From Runella limosa DSM 17973 (GTDB taxonomy: Bacteria; Bacteroidota; Bacteroidia; Cytophagales; Spirosomataceae), in assembly GCF_000482465.1 (NCBI RefSeq), contig NZ_KI519420.1:1-64000 (forward strand): a stretch of 64,000 bases of DNA, given 5' to 3'. Shown here one piece after another: positions 1-8,046 of this stretch; position 1 is the first letter of the stretch, and every line of letters starts with the position of its first letter. Below the pieces are notes generated by a model. The model worked only from the letters and a program-made list of their open reading frames with translations, made no database searches and had not been told where the DNA came from. The position numbers and the translations under genes are program-made.

Positions 1-70
1 CGTTGATAGGCTGCAAGTGTAAAGGTGGTGACATCAAAGCTGAGCAGTACTAATTGCCCAATAGCTTCTT
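1..70 (+). rRNA. 23S ribosomal RNA, 3' end (partial)
   Basis: The first bases match the conserved 3' terminal region of bacterial 23S rRNA: the GTTGATAGGCTGCA segment, then the stem ending in GAGCAGTACTAATTGCCC that closes helix 101 near the molecule's end. The gene begins before the window. The exact 3' end is estimated, since it is set by pairing with the 5' end, which is not visible. The following 150 bases are spacer before 5S rRNA and contain no recognisable tRNA. Confidence 0.85.
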
Positions 71-220
71 TGTAAATACAGTTTTTATGAATAATTCTCT
101 GCCAATGTCAATTGCTTATTGGAAAGACGAAAATAGCTAAAGATATTGATGAAGGTTACAGGTTGGGTTCGGAGTCGCGAACGACTTCACCTCTTGTAAA
201 TCCGAATCAGAAAGCCTTGA

Positions 221-329
<109 letters not shown>

Positions 330-340
330 ATATTAATCCG

Positions 341-372
341 AGAGGAGCTCAGAAACGAGCTCCTCTTTTTTT
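341..372 (+). terminator. rRNA operon terminator
   Basis: A perfect 10-bp stem (AGAGGAGCTC with its reverse complement), loop AGAAAC, followed by a run of eight T. It ends the rRNA operon and lies only 10 bp before the stop codon of the convergent lipoprotein gene, so it may shield both. Confidence 0.85.
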
Positions 373-382
373 GTGCTATATT

Positions 383-1924
383 TTACTCACCACCAGTGCC
401 GCGAGTGCCGTTTGGAACGGCTACAGGTGGCACACTCAATGAAGAACCATTGTTGTACTGGTCAGCGCCAATATCTATTTTAGCACCCCGCGCTTTGCCA
501 TCATAATCTTTTTCTACCAAACTTTGCAGTATTTTACCCACCCCAATGCACGGGCTACCGTCGGCTAAATGATAGGAATTGTCAAGTTTCGGATTGGTAA
601 GAAAACTGTTACTATCAAATTTACTTTTATTCTTCCAGTTATCGAATCCTACAAACTCTTCGTATTCGTCGTCATTTTTATCTATGCGATACGAAACTTG
701 GCTGGGTTTGTAATAAACATTGTAGCCTAATTCATTTACTCCTTCGGGTAAACCTCGTAAACGCGCCATGTGTCCTTGAGCCGAAGCGGCTTGCACAAAA
801 ATATTATTAGCGACTTTGATGTCCTTAGACTTTGGAAATCTATCACCTTTTGGAGTGCCGTATATCTCACCCCGTGCAATCAGTAACGCTGCACTGGCAT
901 TTTGTGCTACGTTGATGAATGTGTTATTATATACCTGCGCATTTTGGGCAGCATAAAGCCCCACTCCTTCCCATTTTGTATTCACAACAATGTTATTTCG
1001 GATGATTATATTGATACTTTCGTAATAATTAGGGTTACTATCGGTGTCAAACCATTCGGCATCAGTGTCGAGATAACCTGCGATTAAACCTCCTTCGCCG
1101 CAATTCATGAGTAAATTTTGCTCAAAAACACAATCTTTGGCGCCTCCTTTGGCATAAAGACCGTTGGTGGCAATATCATGGATGTAGCAATTACGGACGG
1201 TCATATTAGAGCCATTAACGTTATCTATTCCTTCTGCATTTTGAGCCGAAATATTGGCGATACCAATTCCCGAGCGATAGATTTCGCAATTAAGAACTTG
1301 AATGTATTGGCAGCCTGGCGCAATTTTAATGCAGTCCCGACCTGTGTCGTGGATTTTACAATTCAAGATTTTTACATTTCGTACGCCTCTTCGTTTGGTG
1401 AAAGGTACGCTACGGTCGTCGTCCCAATTGCTTTCAAACTTTACCCCATAAAGATAACCACCAACTATTTCGAGATTTTCGATGGTGATATTTTCAGTGG
1501 TCGGTTCGCGAAACCACAAACAGCTTGTGATGTCTTCAACGGTCGTGGATGCTTTAATAACGGCCCATTCGCCAGGATAGGAGTGAAGATGAATGTTGGA
1601 GGTGCGAAATTTAATTTCTTTGCTTTCGTGCGTTCCACCTCTCAGAACGATTTCTAAGGCTTTGGAAGGATCAGCTTCGTCTGCGGCTTTTTGAATGGTT
1701 TTAAACGGCTTATTTTCGCTTCCGTCGTTGGAGTCGTTGCCCGATGGGGAAACGTAAACAATGCCACTAAGTGCGCCACTGCCACCATCACAATTGGGCG
1801 GAGCCTGAGAACATCCGCAGGCTGTAGGATCGGTGTCGCATTCATCGGTTTCGATGTTTTCTTTGCTGCATCCAAAAATACCCAGCAACAAAAAAATGGT
1901 GATGTAAAAAGAGGGACGATTCAT
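383..1924 (-). CDS. right-handed beta-helix lipoprotein
   Basis: 513 residues. A lipoprotein signal peptide ends in FGC (Cys19); the residues after it are acidic, as in surface-exposed Bacteroidota lipoproteins. From about residue 56, YVSPSGNDSNDG then a PFKTIQKA segment is the DUF1565-type start of pectate-lyase-like beta-helices, followed by repeated N-x-I-x-I-x-N rungs (for example NITIENLEIVGG, VKILNCKIHD, VRNCYIHDIA). This fold usually binds or cleaves polysaccharide; no catalytic residues can be assigned. It is a paralogue of the protein at 5237-6898 (shared phrases SAQNAEGIDNVNGS/D and LYAKGGAK) but lacks that protein's C-terminal domain. A 109-bp gap separates it from the upstream gene, so it may have its own promoter. 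Confidence 0.85.
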   Translation of the reverse strand: MNRPSFYITIFLLLGIFGCSKENIETDECDTDPTACGCSQAPPNCDGGSGALSGIVYVSPSGNDSNDGSENKPFKTIQKAADEADPSKALEIVLRGGTHESKEIKFRTSNIHLHSYPGEWAVIKASTTVEDITSCLWFREPTTENITIENLEIVGGYLYGVKFESNWDDDRSVPFTKRRGVRNVKILNCKIHDTGRDCIKIAPGCQYIQVLNCEIYRSGIGIANISAQNAEGIDNVNGSNMTVRNCYIHDIATNGLYAKGGAKDCVFEQNLLMNCGEGGLIAGYLDTDAEWFDTDSNPNYYESINIIIRNNIVVNTKWEGVGLYAAQNAQVYNNTFINVAQNASAALLIARGEIYGTPKGDRFPKSKDIKVANNIFVQAASAQGHMARLRGLPEGVNELGYNVYYKPSQVSYRIDKNDDEYEEFVGFDNWKNKSKFDSNSFLTNPKLDNSYHLADGSPCIGVGKILQSLVEKDYDGKARGAKIDIGADQYNNGSSLSVPPVAVPNGTRGTGGE

Positions 1925-2033
1925 AGAGGTATGAATTAAAATGAGTGTCGATGTATGAAAAATAAAGGCAAAAGCGATCCTAACGAAGCCAAAAACAGCT
2001 TCGTAATGGATAAAAAATGTCTTGAAAAAGTGA

Positions 2034-2621
2034 TTACTTGGAAATTCGACTCAGGGTAGTAGTTACTTTTTTAGAATGGCGAGGATCGGAGCTTTTCCAA
2101 GTGCTGGAACCGTCGGCGTTATGATACGTAAAAGAAAGCGTTAGGGTCATTTTGTCGTCTTGCCAATGACCTGTTTTAGCCTCTAGCAAGGTAAAATTGG
2201 GAAGAACGCGTTTTTTCTCATCTTCGGGACGGAAATTAAAGTGAAGATGATGGAAATCGTCTTTTTCGACGGCGCCATAAATCTCGTATGTTTCGGTACC
2301 TAATCGGCTTTTAGCAATGGCCTTGCCGTCAAAAGCACGTTTGTTGTCCCTTCTTCGGCTACTACGTTTACGAGCTGCGTTACGTTCGCGTTCTTCTTCC
2401 GTCACGGGTTCATCCACTTCTATTTCGAGCGTTTTTGTTACATTGTTAGGGTCAATAAAGCTCCCTTGCCATTTTCCTACCAACAATTTTGCATTGGCAT
2501 CGGTACTATAAGCCCAAGGGCGGCTGGAAGTATCGAGCCAGTAACTTGTGTAGTACTTACATTCGTAAACAAGCCAACTCAATAAAACCAAAATTCCAAT
2601 TACTAACACTCCTTTCTTCAT
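2034..2621 (-). CDS. membrane-anchored protein, unknown function
   Basis: 195 residues, not recognised as a named family. A hydrophobic N-terminal segment (VLVIGILVLLSWLVY) should act as a signal anchor. The LLVGKWQGSF segment resembles the first strand of lipocalin-like proteins, as in its neighbours. Residues about 75-98 form an unusually charged stretch, acidic EEERE then RKRSSRRRDNKR. The C-terminal part is rich in alternating beta-type segments (MTLTLSFTYHN). The gene starts 3 bp after its upstream neighbour ends, so co-transcription with the lipocalin-like genes is very likely. Confidence 0.7.
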   Translation of the reverse strand: MKKGVLVIGILVLLSWLVYECKYYTSYWLDTSSRPWAYSTDANAKLLVGKWQGSFIDPNNVTKTLEIEVDEPVTEEERERNAARKRSSRRRDNKRAFDGKAIAKSRLGTETYEIYGAVEKDDFHHLHFNFRPEDEKKRVLPNFTLLEAKTGHWQDDKMTLTLSFTYHNADGSSTWKSSDPRHSKKVTTTLSRISK

Positions 2622-2624
2622 AGT

Positions 2625-3125
2625 TTAGAGCCTTGCATAGGTATAGACTAATATGTTTTTCTTATAAGGCCCTTGACTGGTAGCATCTACTTTTAGATGC
2701 ATGATATTGCCAGATGTTTCGATGCTATACGTCAAATCTCCACTTTGTCCCAAGCTTTGAGCGAGCTGTTTTTCTTCATCGCCAATGATTTTTAGCTCTC
2801 CCACGTCAATAGAGGTGCCACTGGTACGGGTTACTTTCAGCTCCCAGCGCACCTCTCGGCTTTTACCATCCATGGTAGCAACAAGGCGACCGTCTTTGAA
2901 AAACTCCCAAATAATAACAACTCCTTTTGACTTAAACTCAGGCCCCGTACTTAGTTCGGTTCCGTCTTGTTTCGTAATTTCGTAGCGAGCACGTATGGCT
3001 TCCCATTTACCGAGGAGCGATGTGAAATTATCGGGTTGGGGGTCTTCGGTTTGTGAGCCACAGCCTGCGGCAGTGTTGATCAGTAAAATAAAACCGAATG
3101 AGATATAAATGAGTGATTTTTTCAT
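2625..3125 (-). CDS. lipocalin-like lipoprotein
   Basis: 166 residues with a signal peptide; the lipobox region is NTAAGC, so Cys22 should be acylated. After a short linker (SQTEDPQPDN) comes LLGKWEAIRARYE, a typical first strand of the lipocalin-like/META-type domains common in Bacteroidota, then VIIWEFFKDGRLVATMDG. A small periplasmic or outer-membrane-attached beta-barrel-like protein is expected; the ligand is unknown. It sits in a run of five short exported genes with 3-14 bp gaps. Confidence 0.75.
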   Translation of the reverse strand: MKKSLIYISFGFILLINTAAGCGSQTEDPQPDNFTSLLGKWEAIRARYEITKQDGTELSTGPEFKSKGVVIIWEFFKDGRLVATMDGKSREVRWELKVTRTSGTSIDVGELKIIGDEEKQLAQSLGQSGDLTYSIETSGNIMHLKVDATSQGPYKKNILVYTYARL

Positions 3126-3139
3126 GATTTTGATTGGTT

Positions 3140-3781
3140 TTATGGTTTTTTGCTGAATATGTAGGTAAGACCCGAGTAACCTCCCGTTAAAACGGTGCTA
3201 TAAACCTCACCACTGTTTCGGTAGATATATATGGCACCAGAGCTCAATGCCACTGTTTCTATCTTTTTGATGGCTTGCCTACCTGCATTATTTTCTATGT
3301 AACTACCATTGATAGCATCCGTTTTGAAAATGATAAAAATCGTTGAATTTTGGAGGTGCCATTTGACGTTTTCCATTTGGTCAGCCTTATCAAGATTCGA
3401 TTTTTCAAGGCTTAGGGCTGTCCATTCAGCTGGTGGCCCCGTGATAGATTTGAAAGTGAGGTTTGCGGTAGTGGCATTGTACTCAAATTGAATAACATTT
3501 TTGTTGGTTTGGGTTATGGTCAAAATGTTATCATCGCTCAACGTCCAACTTCCGCCCGATTCGCCCAATGCCTCATAAAATTTGAATACACCATTTGGCA
3601 AAAATGACATTGCAAAGCACTGACCAAGAGTCTGTTGGGGTATTTGATTGTGTTTGACTGGGCTGTACCTAAAAATCCCTGTCCACATCGTATTGGTCAG
3701 CGACGCGGTGGGGGCTATTTCATTTTTTTTGCAACTCGTAGCGATTCCTACAATGAGCAATAATATGAGTAGTGGTTTCAT
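3140..3781 (-). CDS. lipoprotein, paralogue of the 4238-4876 product
   Basis: 213 residues, signal peptide with lipobox IATSC (Cys17). No named family recognised. It shares FLPNGVFKFYEALGESGG, LTFKSITG and an MENVKW motif with the product at 4238-4876, clear evidence of a duplication with a different 143-aa gene in between. The layout (TNTMWTGIF, then a 'no value to full value' strand pattern) suggests a lipocalin-like N-terminal half. C-terminal repeats of beta-type segments end in a Tyr-rich strand. Confidence 0.72.
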   Translation of the reverse strand: MKPLLILLLIVGIATSCKKNEIAPTASLTNTMWTGIFRYSPVKHNQIPQQTLGQCFAMSFLPNGVFKFYEALGESGGSWTLSDDNILTITQTNKNVIQFEYNATTANLTFKSITGPPAEWTALSLEKSNLDKADQMENVKWHLQNSTIFIIFKTDAINGSYIENNAGRQAIKKIETVALSSGAIYIYRNSGEVYSTVLTGGYSGLTYIFSKKP

Positions 3782-3793
3782 GTACTTATGATT

Positions 3794-4225
3794 TTATAGT
3801 TTTTGATAAACTACTTTCAATGACTTTATCCCTTTGGGTACATACTTGTCTTGTGGACTATACGCGTGCGTAGTGGTCATGGTGTTGCCAGAGATGCTCA
3901 CTTGGTCAGTATTTGTAAGGTCTTTCATGCTGGTCGTGAGGGTGGAGCCGTTGAGCTTCCAAGTAGAAAGTACAGCGGGGATGGGGCAGCCTTTCGGGAC
4001 GCGCATACTCAAATTTCCGTTGGCTTCAAAAACATATACAATATCGGCCGTGCAAGGCATTGCTTTGGTAAGTGCTGCCATATCGTCTGTGGTTTTACCG
4101 TCCGAGTAGGTGGTGATGATGGCGGTACGTTTCCATGTTCCCACGATACTTTGGGCTGATAGTGAGTGATTTATGGCTAGTATGGCCAGCAGTGTAATTA
4201 AACCTTGAGCGAGTAATTTTTTCAT
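3794..4225 (-). CDS. exported lipocalin-like protein
   Basis: 143 residues. Signal peptide (LITLLAILAINHSLSAQ) cleaved after SAQ, followed directly by SIVGTWKRTAIITTYSDG, the classic start of a lipocalin-like domain. Without a lipobox it is probably periplasmic or secreted. It separates the two duplicated lipoprotein genes, with 12-bp gaps on both sides. Confidence 0.75.
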   Translation of the reverse strand: MKKLLAQGLITLLAILAINHSLSAQSIVGTWKRTAIITTYSDGKTTDDMAALTKAMPCTADIVYVFEANGNLSMRVPKGCPIPAVLSTWKLNGSTLTTSMKDLTNTDQVSISGNTMTTTHAYSPQDKYVPKGIKSLKVVYQKL

Positions 4226-4237
4226 GTGTAGGTAGCT

Positions 4238-4876
4238 TTACTGTTTAACAAGTTGGTAAGTAATTCCTGTAGTAGGGCCTGTGGCAGTGGTATTGTACAT
4301 TTCGTCGTTGTTTCGATAAATAAACACCCTGCCCGACTGCATAATCACGGTTTGAAACCGCTGTATGGCTTGTTTACCCGTTACAGTTTCAAAATAGCTG
4401 TCATTAAAGTTGTCTTTTTTAATGATGATATAACTACCTGCATAGGAGTAACTCCACTTGACATTTTCCATTTTACTGGCTTTAGATACATCCGATTGCT
4501 CCATGTTTGATGCCGTCCATTCGTCGGGAGCACCCGTTAGACTTTTAAATGTAAGTGCTTGGTTGGCAGGGTTGTAGTTAAATTTAAGTATGTTTTTGTT
4601 GGTTTGAGTAATCGTAATTACGTTGTCTTCGCCCAAAACCCAAGTACCTCCCGATTCGCCCAACGCTTCATAAAACTTAAAAACACCATTGGGCAAAAAC
4701 GAGACGGCAAAACACTGCGAGAGTACGAACTGCCTGTTGTCGTTTTCTCGAACGGGTTTGTATTTGAAAAAGCCCGTCCAAATACTGTTAGTGAGTTGTT
4801 CGGCAGGGGCTATTTCCGCTTTTTTGCAACCCGTCACCGATAAGATGATTATTCCAAAAATGAGTAACTTTTTCAT
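4238..4876 (-). CDS. lipoprotein, paralogue of the 3140-3781 product
   Basis: 212 residues, lipobox SVTGC (Cys17). The domain pattern is the same as in its paralogue: TNSIWTGFFKYKPV, the shared FLPNGVFKFYEALGESGG block, and a MENVKW segment. The two differ enough that the duplication is not recent. Its start codon overlaps the stop of the upstream LytTR gene by 4 bp (4873-4876), so the two are translationally coupled. Confidence 0.75.
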   Translation of the reverse strand: MKKLLIFGIIILSVTGCKKAEIAPAEQLTNSIWTGFFKYKPVRENDNRQFVLSQCFAVSFLPNGVFKFYEALGESGGTWVLGEDNVITITQTNKNILKFNYNPANQALTFKSLTGAPDEWTASNMEQSDVSKASKMENVKWSYSYAGSYIIIKKDNFNDSYFETVTGKQAIQRFQTVIMQSGRVFIYRNNDEMYNTTATGPTTGITYQLVKQ

Positions 4877-5256
4877 GTTGTTTGGCGGAGATACTTTTTA
4901 ACCAACGTTTTTTTTCGACGCGACACTTCTACTTGCTGTCCATTATGTAAAACAAGCGACAGGTATTTTCGGGTGTCGGATTTATGAACCGATACCTCGC
5001 TGATTCGGATTAAAAAAGAACGATTTACCCTTACAAAAACCTCATTGGGGAGTTCGCGAGCAAAAAGTGCTAGGGTTTTAGAGGTGAGAATACTCTTCCC
5101 GTTCCGAAAATGAATGGTGGTGTAATTGCCCACGCCTTCCAGCCACGCAATTTCTTCAATGTAAAAAGGCTGTTTCAATTGTAATTTTGGACAGAGTTCA
5201 ATGGTTTCTTTCATGGTGTTTTGCGATAAAAGCTCTTTATTTATTTCCGCAGCCAT
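4873..5256 (-). CDS. stand-alone LytTR DNA-binding protein
   Basis: 127 residues with essentially only a LytTR domain: WLEGVGNYTTIHF, a SKTLALFARELP helix, FVRVNRSFLI, and a basic C-terminus VSRRKKTLVKKYL. There is no receiver domain and no membrane segment, so it should be a cytoplasmic DNA-binding regulator of direct repeats. It overlaps the upstream beta-helix gene by 20 bp and the downstream lipoprotein gene by 4 bp, a strongly coupled position inside an operon of exported proteins. It could autoregulate this operon (inference). The start is not certain; an internal Met at residue 15 is an alternative. Confidence 0.85.
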   Translation of the reverse strand: MAAEINKELLSQNTMKETIELCPKLQLKQPFYIEEIAWLEGVGNYTTIHFRNGKSILTSKTLALFARELPNEVFVRVNRSFLIRISEVSVHKSDTRKYLSLVLHNGQQVEVSRRKKTLVKKYLRQTT

Positions 5257-6898
5257 CTAAAAAGGCGCTAAAAACACCCCCTTTTTGCACTTCAAAACCT
5301 GCTTTAAGTAGCACATACGTACCAGCATCATACGTGGCTTTTCCCGTAGGAAGTACTTTGTTGGTAGCCGTAATAGCCCCGTTGGTTTCGAAGCGTTGGT
5401 TAGTGGCAATAGTAGAGGGTAAATCGGTAGGTGAAATGCTGGATACACAGGGGAGAATGCGTAACCCCGTCCCGATAATTCCTACAGGTGGAGGAACGGT
5501 AAGCGAATTTCCACCCCATTCATCCGCTCCTATATCAAGTGGAAACGTACGGTTGGTGCCATCATAATCTAAGTTTACGCTTTGTAGCGACTTCCCTGCA
5601 TTGATACATACGCTATTGGAGCTGAGGTGGTATTGGGGAGTAAGAGTAGGATTTCCTTCGCTGCTATGGGCATCAAACCCCGAGGTAGTACGCCATTGGG
5701 TAAAGGTGAGATTGGATGCTTGAAGATAGGTGTAAGTGGGGGAGGTGGTATTTCGAAAATACCGATTGTAATCTATCTCGTTGTTTGTCCCCGAAATGCC
5801 ACTCGCTTGGTAATCTTGGTGGAAACGAATGCGCACCATCGGCAAAGTGCTGGCTTCGTTTTCAACAAAAATATTGTTGATGACTTTTACATCAACACAA
5901 GGCGATGCAATGGTCGTGGTTTCACTGACCCATACTTCGTTGGGGCCAATGTACAAGGGCGCTAAAGCCTCGCTACCTACGTTGGCAAAAGTATTGTTAA
6001 GTACCTGAGGGCGAACCGCTGCGATAAGCCCGACGCCGCCATGTTTGGTATTAGCAACGATGTTGTTGCGAATAATTCCATCGAAGTTTTCGTAATAAAA
6101 GGTTTGATTATCGGGGTCAAAAAGGTCGTTGTCGGTGCCTCCTACGCCCAACATGACCCCAAATTCACCACAATTGACAATAAGGTTATTCTCAATAACT
6201 GTATTTTTGGCTCCTCCTTTCGCGTAAAGCCCCGTCGTTGCAATGTCGTGAATGCAGCATCCTCGAACGAGCATCTGGTCGCCATTGACGTTGTCAATTC
6301 CTTCGGCGTTTTGGGCAGAGACATTGGCAATACCGACACCCGAATGGTGGATTTCACAATTGAGAATAGCTATGTTGTCGCAGTAAGGAACGAGCTTAAT
6401 ACAATCGCGGCCTGTGTGATGAATTTTGCAGTTTCTGACGGTAATGTTGCTCGTGCCGTGTACAATTGGCTCGTCCCAGCCTAAATTATTTTCAAATTTA
6501 AGGCCATAATAATAACCACCAATAATTTCTAGGTTTTCTATCATTCCCCCCATAACGCAGGGTTCGCTGTACCAAATCGTACTGCTAATGTCTTCGATAT
6601 GCGTAGGGGCTTGGACAATGGCCCATTCGCTGGCATACGACCGCAGGGTGAGGTTTGAGGTTCTGATTCTGAGTTCATTGTTAAGGATATACGTACCTCC
6701 TCGCAATTCAATTGTATCATTGGGGCGGGCGGTATCAATGGCTTTTTGGATATTTCGAAAAGGCTGTAAAACAGTGCCTGCGTTGGCATCGCTACCATTG
6801 GTGGCCACGTACCAAGTCGTAGGAGTTGCGCTAGGCGTTTTATCACATTGCGCCTTGAGCAACGTGGGAAAAACCAATAACAAAAGCCATGTTCTCAT
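5237..6898 (-). CDS. secreted right-handed beta-helix protein with C-terminal sorting-type domain
   Basis: 553 residues. Signal peptide (MRTWLLLLVFPTLLKAQ), no lipobox. WYVATNGSDANAGT begins a DUF1565/pectate-lyase-like beta-helix up to about residue 460, ending in a LDIGADEWGG motif. The last 75 residues are a separate small domain with TNGAITATNKV, YDAGTYVLLKAGFEV and a final DGCGNK. This resembles the C-terminal '3-coathanger stack'/GCX-COOH domains of secreted Cytophagales proteins (family recall, not searched). A polysaccharide-related role is plausible. It is a paralogue of the 383-1924 lipoprotein. Confidence 0.85.
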   Translation of the reverse strand: MRTWLLLLVFPTLLKAQCDKTPSATPTTWYVATNGSDANAGTVLQPFRNIQKAIDTARPNDTIELRGGTYILNNELRIRTSNLTLRSYASEWAIVQAPTHIEDISSTIWYSEPCVMGGMIENLEIIGGYYYGLKFENNLGWDEPIVHGTSNITVRNCKIHHTGRDCIKLVPYCDNIAILNCEIHHSGVGIANVSAQNAEGIDNVNGDQMLVRGCCIHDIATTGLYAKGGAKNTVIENNLIVNCGEFGVMLGVGGTDNDLFDPDNQTFYYENFDGIIRNNIVANTKHGGVGLIAAVRPQVLNNTFANVGSEALAPLYIGPNEVWVSETTTIASPCVDVKVINNIFVENEASTLPMVRIRFHQDYQASGISGTNNEIDYNRYFRNTTSPTYTYLQASNLTFTQWRTTSGFDAHSSEGNPTLTPQYHLSSNSVCINAGKSLQSVNLDYDGTNRTFPLDIGADEWGGNSLTVPPPVGIIGTGLRILPCVSSISPTDLPSTIATNQRFETNGAITATNKVLPTGKATYDAGTYVLLKAGFEVQKGGVFSAFLDGCGNK

Positions 6899-6911
6899 AC
6901 CCTGTGAAAGT

Positions 6912-8027
6912 TTATTTTCCTGTACCTGTAGGCAAATTTAAAGCTGCTTCAATGGCACTAAGACGGGCTTCCAATTGCTCATTTTTTAGTTTGAGCGACT
7001 GCGTAGTACTTGATTGTGCTTCGTTTTTCTCTTGAAGTTCTTTGATAGCTTCCAACAAATGGGGAATCAGACCCGTGTAATTGACGCTCAAAAAGCCTTC
7101 TTGGTCGGTTTCGACTAATTCAGGAAAAATTTTCTGGACTTCTTGGGCAATGAACCCCGTTTGGAGTGATGTCTCTGGGTGCTTTTTCCAATGATAGTTA
7201 ACGCCGTTTAGTGCTTGAATTCTAGTAAGAGAACCTTGAATGGGCGAAATGTCGGTTTTGAGGCGTATATCTGAGCAGTTGGTGATGGTAGAATAGGAGC
7301 AAATACTACCGATATTGACGTTAAAGCGCATGAGCCATTGCGCCATACCTTGGCTATAAATACCAAACTCATTGTCGTCACGCATTCCGATAAACGCACG
7401 TAGTTGGTTGTTGAGGTTGTTATTGAACCATACTCCTGCGCTGGTTTCGTTGCTTCCACCGCTCCGAAGGCGAGCCCGCCCGCCGACGTCCAGCGTGAAA
7501 TCTGGAATATTTCCACTGATTCCTATTCCAAGGCGCTCAGAAATAGAGACGTTTCCCAAAAAGGAGCCAGCGAGCCCAACCCCGTAACTAATCCCTTGTA
7601 CTCCGACCCCGCCCGTATTCGATATGCCAAGTACCCCCGTATGCCCGTCACCATAGACGCCAAAACCGAAAGATTCGCTGGATTTTCCAAAAAGCCCATG
7701 TTTGCCAGAACCAAATACGCCAACGTTGTATGCGCCATTTCCACCAAGGGAAGGAGCATTTTTTCCTAGTCCGACCACCCCTATAAATTGATTTTTGGGG
7801 TTGCTTGCGTCAGGCGTAATTTCTCCGTGCAGCCCTTCTTGGGAATAAATCCCCGTACCAGATGCCTGTGAAAAAATGGGAATATAAGGAGAGGTGGCAT
7901 AAAGTGCGTGAAGTGAGGCTTTTGAGGTAATGGCGGTACTGCCCGAAGTGCGTATCTCTACGACGGGGTTTTGGGCGTGCAACATTCCGTAGCCGATTGA
8001 ACAAAATATTAAAAATAGCTTTTTCAT
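6912..8027 (-). CDS. tail-fibre-like protein with S74 chaperone domain
   Basis: 371 residues. Signal peptide ending in LHAQ. The first 240 residues are Gly-rich (VYGDGHTGVLG, GVGVQGISYG), as in collagen-like or trimeric fibre stalks. At about residues 249-258, CSDIRLKTDI matches the SDxRLK-type self-cleavage site of peptidase S74 intramolecular chaperones of phage tail spikes. It is followed by the domain's TGFIAQEVQKIFPELV motif and a C-terminal coiled coil (residues about 325-365). Such proteins fold as trimers and then cleave off the chaperone. The protein is exported here, so a cell-surface fibre is more likely than a phage gene; no other phage genes are nearby. Confidence 0.88.
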   Translation of the reverse strand: MKKLFLIFCSIGYGMLHAQNPVVEIRTSGSTAITSKASLHALYATSPYIPIFSQASGTGIYSQEGLHGEITPDASNPKNQFIGVVGLGKNAPSLGGNGAYNVGVFGSGKHGLFGKSSESFGFGVYGDGHTGVLGISNTGGVGVQGISYGVGLAGSFLGNVSISERLGIGISGNIPDFTLDVGGRARLRSGGSNETSAGVWFNNNLNNQLRAFIGMRDDNEFGIYSQGMAQWLMRFNVNIGSICSYSTITNCSDIRLKTDISPIQGSLTRIQALNGVNYHWKKHPETSLQTGFIAQEVQKIFPELVETDQEGFLSVNYTGLIPHLLEAIKELQEKNEAQSSTTQSLKLKNEQLEARLSAIEAALNLPTGTGK

Positions 8028-8046
8028 CTGAAAGAAATTGTAGGGT

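Noticed and set aside
71-220. tRNA gene in the 23S-5S spacer
   Set aside because: No cloverleaf, T-loop GTTCRA box with acceptor stem, or CCA end could be found; tRNAs in such operons usually lie between 16S and 23S.
1118-1657. 179-residue open frame on the plus strand inside the first beta-helix gene
   Set aside because: It lies wholly antisense to a well-supported lipoprotein gene with a clear fold; its sequence shows no domain, signal peptide or operon context.
6912-8027. Prophage remnant suggested by the tail-fibre-like S74 protein
   Set aside because: It has a signal peptide and sits among lipoprotein genes; no capsid, integrase, lysis or portal genes are seen nearby.
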